Assembly (NCBI GenBank): GCA_027039295.1
Contig: JALWEW010000156.1
Location: 1-5,982 of the forward strand
Direction: 5' to 3'
DNA length: 5,982 bases
From: Acidilobaceae archaeon
GTDB taxonomy: Archaea; Thermoproteota; Thermoprotei_A; Sulfolobales; Acidilobaceae
The notes under the pieces are model-generated. The model was given only the letters and a program-made list of their open reading frames with translations, was not told the DNA's origin and did no database searches. A program made the position numbers and the translations under genes. This document shows positions 5,405 to 5,982 of this stretch, piece by piece; position 1 is the stretch's first letter, and every line of letters starts with the position of its first letter.

Positions 5405-5982
5405 TTATGCCGCCACCTGGAAGGGCGGGCCCATCGTCTTCTTCACGTATATCTTAGCTATCTTACCGGGCCCCAGCTTGTTCTCGATCGCGCTGAGAAC
5501 CGCCTTTATGTTGTCAACGATCTCCTCGGGCTTCATGTCCTCGGTTCCGACCCTCACCATGACCTGGGGCTGGTTCCTCACCCTCACCCAGACGCTCCTC
5601 CTGAACCTCTCAACTATCGCCCTTATGTCCGCGTTCGGCGGCACCGGCGTGGGCGCCTTCCCCCTGGGGCCAAGCGCGGGGCCTATCGCTCCACCGGCCA
5701 GGCCCATGAGGGGCGCCTGCACGAGGACCCAGTAGCACCTCTTCGCGAGCTTTTTGGCGAGCTTCCTATTCTTCCTCATCTCCTGGAGCTCATTCCTCCC
5801 TATGACCTCGACCCCCTCTATCTGCTTCGCCTGGAGCGCCATATCGCCCTCGGCTACAACACAGATTTTCGGCTCCTTCGGCGGCTTGTGAGGTAGCGTG
5901 ACTATCTCCCTTAGCCTGCCGCTCGGGCTCCTTATGTCCACGTCTTTTAGGACGACTATTACATCGACGCTCTGCTTGAAGC
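5405..5982 (-). CDS. rpl1: Large ribosomal subunit protein L1 (uL1), 5' end outside window
   Basis: The 3' 191 codons of archaeal L1, which binds 23S rRNA and forms the mobile L1 stalk at the E site. The reading frame stays open to the right edge, and the residues encoded there (FKQSVDVIVVLKDVDIRSPSG) match the conserved L1 beginning, so an internal valine GTG at 5941 is not the start. Against the usual archaeal length of about 215-220 residues, roughly 25-30 are missing. Further markers are LPHKPPKEPKICVVAEGD and the signature region MGLAGGAIGPALGPRGKAPTPVPP, then the C-terminal lobe of domain I ending IYVKKTMGPPFQVAA. In methanogens L1 represses its own operon by binding its mRNA near the 5' end of the message; that region is not visible here. 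It precedes rpl10 with a 17-base gap, the standard archaeal order. Confidence 0.96.
   Translation of the reverse strand, partial: FKQSVDVIVVLKDVDIRSPSGRLREIVTLPHKPPKEPKICVVAEGDMALQAKQIEGVEVIGRNELQEMRKNRKLAKKLAKRCYWVLVQAPLMGLAGGAIGPALGPRGKAPTPVPPNADIRAIVERFRRSVWVRVRNQPQVMVRVGTEDMKPEEIVDNIKAVLSAIENKLGPGKIAKIYVKKTMGPPFQVAA

Noticed and set aside
4984..5735. Hydrophobic open frames on the plus strand
   Set aside because: They mirror rpl10 and rpl1 codons; hydrophobic appearance is expected antisense to charged ribosomal proteins.
5405..5941. L1 as a complete 178-residue gene starting at 5941
   Set aside because: The frame continues to the window edge and encodes conserved L1 residues there, so 5941 is an internal valine codon and the gene is cut by the window.
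1..5982. CRISPR array, insertion sequence, tRNA, defence or phage module
   Set aside because: I looked for regularly spaced repeats, terminal inverted repeats, transposase motifs and tRNA arms on both strands and found none; the content is ordinary chromosomal genes.

Overview
The window looks like the chromosome of a hyperthermophilic archaeon of the Thermoproteota (Crenarchaeota), most likely a high-GC member of the Desulfurococcales. The evidence is an archaeal-type ribosomal stalk protein P0 (L10 with a charged tail ending GLFGF) next to archaeal L1, an archaeal methyltransferase of the COG2521 type, heavy use of AGG for arginine and ATA for isoleucine in otherwise GC-rich genes, frequent GTG starts, GGTG-type ribosome binding sites and almost no intergenic DNA. 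I cannot name a species from the sequence.

Layout, left to right. (1) 1-1608, plus strand: the 3' end of a small membrane-protein gene overlaps by 8 bases a complete 13-helix sodium:solute symporter (SSS family); these are probably one transporter operon. (2) 1564-2469, minus strand: a SIMIBI-type P-loop protein resembling dethiobiotin synthetase and COG4028, function unknown, converging on the symporter with a 45-base overlap. A perfect 28-bp palindrome lies in it, 40 bases beyond the symporter stop. (3) 2470-2533: a short divergent intergenic region with one AT-richer patch about 30 bases from both start codons, a possible shared promoter for leaderless mRNAs. (4) 2534-3607, plus strand: an exported GH114/TM1410-like protein whose last 69 codons run antisense to the next gene. 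(5) 3398-4291, minus strand: COG2521-type SAM-dependent methyltransferase. (6) 4359-5387, minus strand: rpl10 (P0). (7) 5405-5982, minus strand: rpl1, with its 5' end outside the window.

How it fits together. The right half is the rpl1-rpl10 part of the ribosomal stalk operon, transcribed leftward. The stalk gene rpl12, which usually follows rpl10 in archaea, is not here; the methyltransferase gene takes that position. The left half is a mix of membrane transport, an unassigned ATPase and a secreted carbohydrate-active-like protein, arranged as two convergent pairs around one divergent junction. I see no tRNA, rRNA, CRISPR array, insertion sequence, phage gene or defence system, and no stretch over 70 bases without a gene. 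The points of most interest are the long antisense overlap at 3398-3607, the codon-symmetric palindrome at 1649-1676, the missing rpl12 and the two unassigned conserved enzymes.
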